NCBI RefSeq assembly: GCF_000243735.2
Contig: NZ_AHMP02000003.1
Location: 3,060,001-3,124,000 of the forward strand
DNA length: 64,000 nt
Direction: 5' to 3'
Source of the DNA: Leptospira kmetyi serovar Malaysia str. Bejo-Iso9
GTDB taxonomy: Bacteria > Spirochaetota > Leptospiria > Leptospirales > Leptospiraceae
Below are positions 58,895 to 64,000 of the stretch, piece after piece (positions within the stretch are counted from its first letter, which is position 1; every line of letters begins with the position of its first letter). Under the pieces are notes generated by a model, which saw only the letters and a list, made by a program, of their open reading frames with translations, did no database searches and was not told the DNA's origin. The position numbers and the translations under genes are program-made.

Positions 58895-59754
58895 AATTCG
58901 CGGGATGGAGATTCTTCCTTTGTTTTTGTTTGGTCTTCGGTTGTGTTTCCGAAAGTCGAACCGAAAGAGAGGGGCGTTCGAATTCGACCGTTTCCAAAAA
59001 TTGTAAATCGAATCTCGGGCTTTATGTTTTCGAATACGGGAAAAGTTTATATCCCGATCGTTTCTTGAACGTGGAAGAAGATAAGGGAAGTCGCGAGATC
59101 GTTTATCTTTTTTATTTAATCCGGATTCCTGGAAAGAATATCCTGATCGATTCGGGTTTTTTCAACGATTCTTACAAAAAGAAATTCGGCTTTGTGAGTT
59201 TTGAAAGTCCGGATAAACTTTTAAAAAAATGCGGAATGGACCCGAAGGAAATCACCGATATCGTCCTTACGCATTTTCACTTCGATCATGCGGGAGGAAT
59301 TTTTCTTTTTCCTTCGGCGAACATTCATATTCAAAATCACGATTACGATCTTTTAAAAAAACAAATCTACTTTCCGAATCAATCCTCGTATTTGAACAAA
59401 TTGGGTAAAACCGATCGGCTTCATTCTTTTGACGGAACGTTTTCTCTTTCGCCCGGTTTGCAAATATTATTCACGGGCGGACATACGCCGGGATCTCAGG
59501 CTTTGGAATGGGTCGCTTCCGATCGGAAACAATTCTTAATTACGGGCGACGAATGTTACTTTATCGAAGAATGTAATAACGGAATCGGTCTTCCCAAAGA
59601 AGCGGCGTTCTCGTTAAAACGAAATCGCGATTTTATCGATTACGTTCGGGTTTTAAACGGGAAAGGAACCAAAATTCTCACCTTACACGATCCTTCGATT
59701 ATGACGCAAGGCGAGGAACTTGTTCCCGGAGTGAGAATATTAGATTCTTTTTAA
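58891..59754 (+). CDS. Metallo-beta-lactamase-fold hydrolase, lipoprotein
   Basis: The 287-aa protein has a lipoprotein-type signal ([11 protein letters not shown]; Cys 18). The zinc motif is [10 protein letters not shown] (residues about 127-135, HxHxDH). Later ligands are in [10 protein letters not shown] (His) and ITGDECYF (Asp), with the final His in TLHDPS. The arrangement is that of AHL-lactonase and small-molecule hydrolases of the MBL superfamily, so an exported lactonase-like role is possible. It overlaps the previous gene by 4 nt. Confidence 0.83.
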
Positions 59755-59776
59755 GTAGTGTCGGTTGTGCGTGCAT

Positions 59777-59812
59777 AAAAAAGGCCCGAGTAAAAACCCG
59801 AGCCTTTTCTTT
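59777..59812 (-). terminator. Intrinsic terminator of the acyl-CoA synthetase gene
   Basis: On the minus strand AAAAGGCTCGGG ... CTCGGGCCTTTTTT forms a full stem when G-U pairs are allowed, followed by a T-run. On the plus strand the same sequence has two mismatches, so it serves the minus-strand gene best, though a plus-strand T-run also follows. Confidence 0.75.
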
Positions 59813-59835
59813 TAAATACGAAAAGAATCTTAAGC

Positions 59836-61893
<2,058 letters not shown>

Positions 61894-62030
61894 TTCCTCT
61901 TTAGTGAGTTTTACCGGAATGATTTCCGATAGGGTAAAGGCTGAATAAAGCTAAGAGAAAAATTGAGAGAGTCAATCAAATTTTAGAAAGGAGATTGGGA
62001 GGGTGCGGTGCAAAAAGGAGAGAAGAAAGT

Positions 62031-62056
62031 CCGTCTATCTCGAGGGAGATAGACGG
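62031..62056 (-). terminator. Intrinsic terminator-like hairpin after the Lys-rich secreted gene
   Basis: CCGTCTATCTC (62031-62041) pairs perfectly with GAGATAGACGG (62046-62056), loop GAGG. It lies just after the stop of the minus-strand gene at 62067. On that strand a T-rich but not pure T tract follows. Confidence 0.75.
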
Positions 62057-62066
62057 AAGGAAGATA

Positions 62067-62351
<285 letters not shown>

Positions 62352-62358
62352 TTTAAAG

Positions 62359-62392
<34 letters not shown>

Positions 62393-62427
62393 GCAACACC
62401 CTTAGCAAAAAAGTAAATACGTTTTTT

Positions 62428-63087
62428 TTAAAGAACGGAACGAGGAGGGTTCCATTTTTTGCCGGAAGCGACGGCGGATTCCAAACGTTTGAGATATTCT
62501 TTTTTGGGAATTTGATACGCACCGAGTCCCAGAGTAACAATGTTTAGTTGCTGAGTATCGAACAAAGTGAACCGATCTTTTTTCAAAGCCTCGAACAAAT
62601 GAAAGAGCCCTATTTTTCCGAAATCGGGAATGAAGGAAAACATGGATTCACCCGCGAAAAAATTTCCGATTGCGACTCCGTAAACTCCGCCTCCGAGTTT
62701 TCCATTCTCATCCCAAACTTCCAGAGAATGCGCGTATCCCAGTTTATGAAACTCCGTATAACCTTTGATAAAAAGATCGGTGATCCAAGTTTCTTCTCCG
62801 GGACGATAGGCGCAACAGCGCATAACTTGTTCGAAGGCTCGGTTGAAAGTGATCGTATAATGTTTCTGATTGATTTTGCGTTTGAGTCTTTTGGAAATAT
62901 GCAATTTATTGAGATCGAAAATTCCTCTCGGATCCAGACAATACCAAAGGATAGGATGGTCGGACCAGGGAAAGATTCCGTTCTTATACGCGTATAAAAG
63001 TCTTTCGGGAGAAAGATCGCCCCCGACCGCGACGATTTCGCGATCCCAAACGTGCGGGTTTCGAAAAAAATCGGAAAAATCTTTCAA
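62428..63087 (-). CDS. aat: Leucyl/phenylalanyl-tRNA-protein transferase
   Basis: The protein of about 219 aa has the family core [47 protein letters not shown], then [14 protein letters not shown] and [21 protein letters not shown]. It attaches Leu or Phe to N-terminal Lys or Arg of proteins and so feeds the N-degron pathway. TTG 63087 is preferred because GGGGA lies about seven bases upstream; TTG 63093 would add two residues. The clpS and clpA partners are not in this window. Confidence 0.93.
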   Translation of the reverse strand: MKDFSDFFRNPHVWDREIVAVGGDLSPERLLYAYKNGIFPWSDHPILWYCLDPRGIFDLNKLHISKRLKRKINQKHYTITFNRAFEQVMRCCAYRPGEETWITDLFIKGYTEFHKLGYAHSLEVWDENGKLGGGVYGVAIGNFFAGESMFSFIPDFGKIGLFHLFEALKKDRFTLFDTQQLNIVTLGLGAYQIPKKEYLKRLESAVASGKKWNPPRSVL

Positions 63088-63120
63088 AGCCAATTCCCCA
63101 TTTCAAAACGTACCGATGTT

Positions 63121-63687
63121 TTAAGATCCGAGACTCTCATAATTCTTGTAAGACGGTAAAAGTGAAAAAGATTCTTCAATGGAATAGATCGGTCCTTCCG
63201 AGAAAGTTTTGGAAGAATAGATATGAAACTCCGAAACCGGAAACGAGGAAGAGACAAAACCGGAGAATTCCTCCAAATACGTCAATACCCGCGTTCCGTT
63301 GGAATTTTTAAAGCGACCGATCGTAAGATGCGGATGATAGTCTTGTCGATCCGGTTTTAAACCGATTCTTCGAATCCCCGAATCCAAAATTTTTTGAAGT
63401 TGTAAAAGTTCCGGGGAAGAATCAACGTCCGCAAAAAGAATCGAAGGCGATTTTTGTTTTCCGAACGTTCCCACGGATTTTAGATTCAACCGAAATTCGG
63501 GAAAGGAAACTTGAGAACAGAACTCGAACAAAACATCCAACTGTTCTTCGGATTGTTCCCCTAAGAACACCAGGGTCACGTGAAAGTTTTCCTTCGGAAC
63601 CCAGCGGACGTCGGGAAGTCCGAAACAAATCGAAGTTAGTTGTTCTTTCACGTCGTCGGGTACGGCGATACCGAGAAAGGTTCTCAT
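63121..63687 (-). CDS. thpR: RNA 2',3'-cyclic phosphodiesterase (LigT/ThpR family)
   Basis: The 188-aa protein of the 2H phosphoesterase superfamily has both His motifs: [12 protein letters not shown] and [11 protein letters not shown] (HxT/S in each). It starts [17 protein letters not shown], a common start for ThpR. It hydrolyses 2',3'-cyclic phosphates, with RNA ligation known for some homologs. It is downstream of a pabC-like gene (36-nt gap), so the two may be co-transcribed. Confidence 0.9.
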   Translation of the reverse strand: MRTFLGIAVPDDVKEQLTSICFGLPDVRWVPKENFHVTLVFLGEQSEEQLDVLFEFCSQVSFPEFRLNLKSVGTFGKQKSPSILFADVDSSPELLQLQKILDSGIRRIGLKPDRQDYHPHLTIGRFKNSNGTRVLTYLEEFSGFVSSSFPVSEFHIYSSKTFSEGPIYSIEESFSLLPSYKNYESLGS

Positions 63688-63722
63688 GCTTAAAAGTTTA
63701 GAACTCCCTTCGATTTCCGCAA

Positions 63723-64000
63723 CTAGATTCCGAGTTCGTTCGGGGCCGGCTCGAGGACTTTCTTGATTCGTAAAATTCCCCGCAAAGAATTGCAGATAAA
63801 AATAGAATCCGATTTTTTCAATTCTTCCAAGGTAAGATTTTTTTCCGAAAATCCATTTCGTTTTAACAGACGGTTTCTAAAAACGCCGGGAAGAACTCCG
63901 GAAGAAAGCGGAGGCGTAAAAAAAGAATTTCCTATCTTTACGAAAACGTTGCTGATGCTTCCTTCCGCGATTTCTTTTTTTTCATTTAAGAATAGAACTT
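63723..64000 (-). CDS. pabC: Aminotransferase class IV, 4-amino-4-deoxychorismate lyase-like, C-terminal part
   Basis: Only the last 91 residues are in the window; the gene continues past 64000 on the minus strand. The visible part has [34 protein letters not shown] and [15 protein letters not shown]. The SxSNxF..TPPLxxGxLxGVxR block is the PLP-phosphate and substrate-binding part of class IV aminotransferases. In this family the pABA-synthesis lyase PabC is the most likely role, and folate synthesis would link to the DHPS at 17319. Branched-chain or D-amino acid aminotransferase cannot be ruled out. Confidence 0.75.
   Translation of the reverse strand, partial: VLFLNEKKEIAEGSISNVFVKIGNSFFTPPLSSGVLPGVFRNRLLKRNGFSEKNLTLEELKKSDSIFICNSLRGILRIKKVLEPAPNELGI

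Overview
The window looks like a housekeeping-plus-envelope segment of a Leptospira main chromosome (Spirochaetes). The evidence is gene content rather than a database match. There are many lipoproteins with loose spirochaete lipoboxes, abundant TPR proteins, paired HAMP/SpoIIE phosphatases, a DUF1577-like protein, slr1658/slr1659-type regulators, a WbuC-type cupin, and frequent TTG/GTG starts. Base composition by eye is in the low-to-mid 40s % GC, which is above L. interrogans, so another species of the genus is likely. I see no insertion sequence, prophage, CRISPR array or rRNA.

Layout. 1-4.3 kb: the end of rnr (RNase R), a GMC oxidoreductase with its small subunit, and a TPR protein whose start codon abuts a long hairpin. 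4.3-6.9 kb (minus strand): a tightly overlapping operon of a TonB-like protein, a NusG/RfaH-like elongation factor, kdsD and aroD. 7.4-12.2 kb: a PAS chemoreceptor, an M50B-like membrane protein coupled to a UDP-glucuronate decarboxylase, and pntAA without its partners. 12.1-17.2 kb (minus): OmpA/PD40 protein, DUF1577-like protein, hisS, PAP2 phosphatase. 17.3-27.4 kb: an atypical dihydropteroate synthase, two TPR proteins, RlpA, cysE, a site-2 protease and its overlapping secreted partner, a MATE exporter and a dicarboxylate/amino-acid symporter. 27.5-35 kb: two large paralogous membrane sensors (multi-TM, periplasmic domain, HAMP, SpoIIE phosphatase, TPR) with a secreted zinc protease between them, translationally coupled to the first.

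35-45 kb: DUF2147 protein, dcd, enoyl-CoA hydratase, IPT/TIG lipoprotein, a VOC protein, a polytopic membrane protein coupled to a Tat-exported flavoprotein, a HAD hydrolase, a zinc-ribbon methyltransferase, dapF and plsC. 45-50 kb: a convergent, overlapping slr1659/slr1658 pair, a 58-aa BFD-like ferredoxin (too short for usual ORF cut-offs) overlapping WbuC, tRNA-Arg, two tRNA-Ser and an RlmD/TrmA-type methyltransferase. 50-64 kb: a secreted Lys/Asp polyampholyte protein, a hemerythrin-AraC pair, an outer-membrane protein, a GDSL hydrolase behind a structured leader, a four-gene run of exported proteins, a long-chain acyl-CoA synthetase, a Lys-rich secreted protein, aat, thpR and the 3' part of a pabC-like gene.

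Shared themes are partner-switching signalling (two SpoIIE phosphatases, one STAS protein, one HATPase-like protein, all in one window) and envelope building (KdsD, UDP-xylose synthesis, PlsC, PAP2, RlpA, OmpA). The best candidates for undescribed biology are the protease-coupled SpoIIE sensors, the membrane-protein/Tat-flavoprotein pair, the sulfa-loop-less DHPS, the polyampholyte protein and the operon around the NusG paralog.
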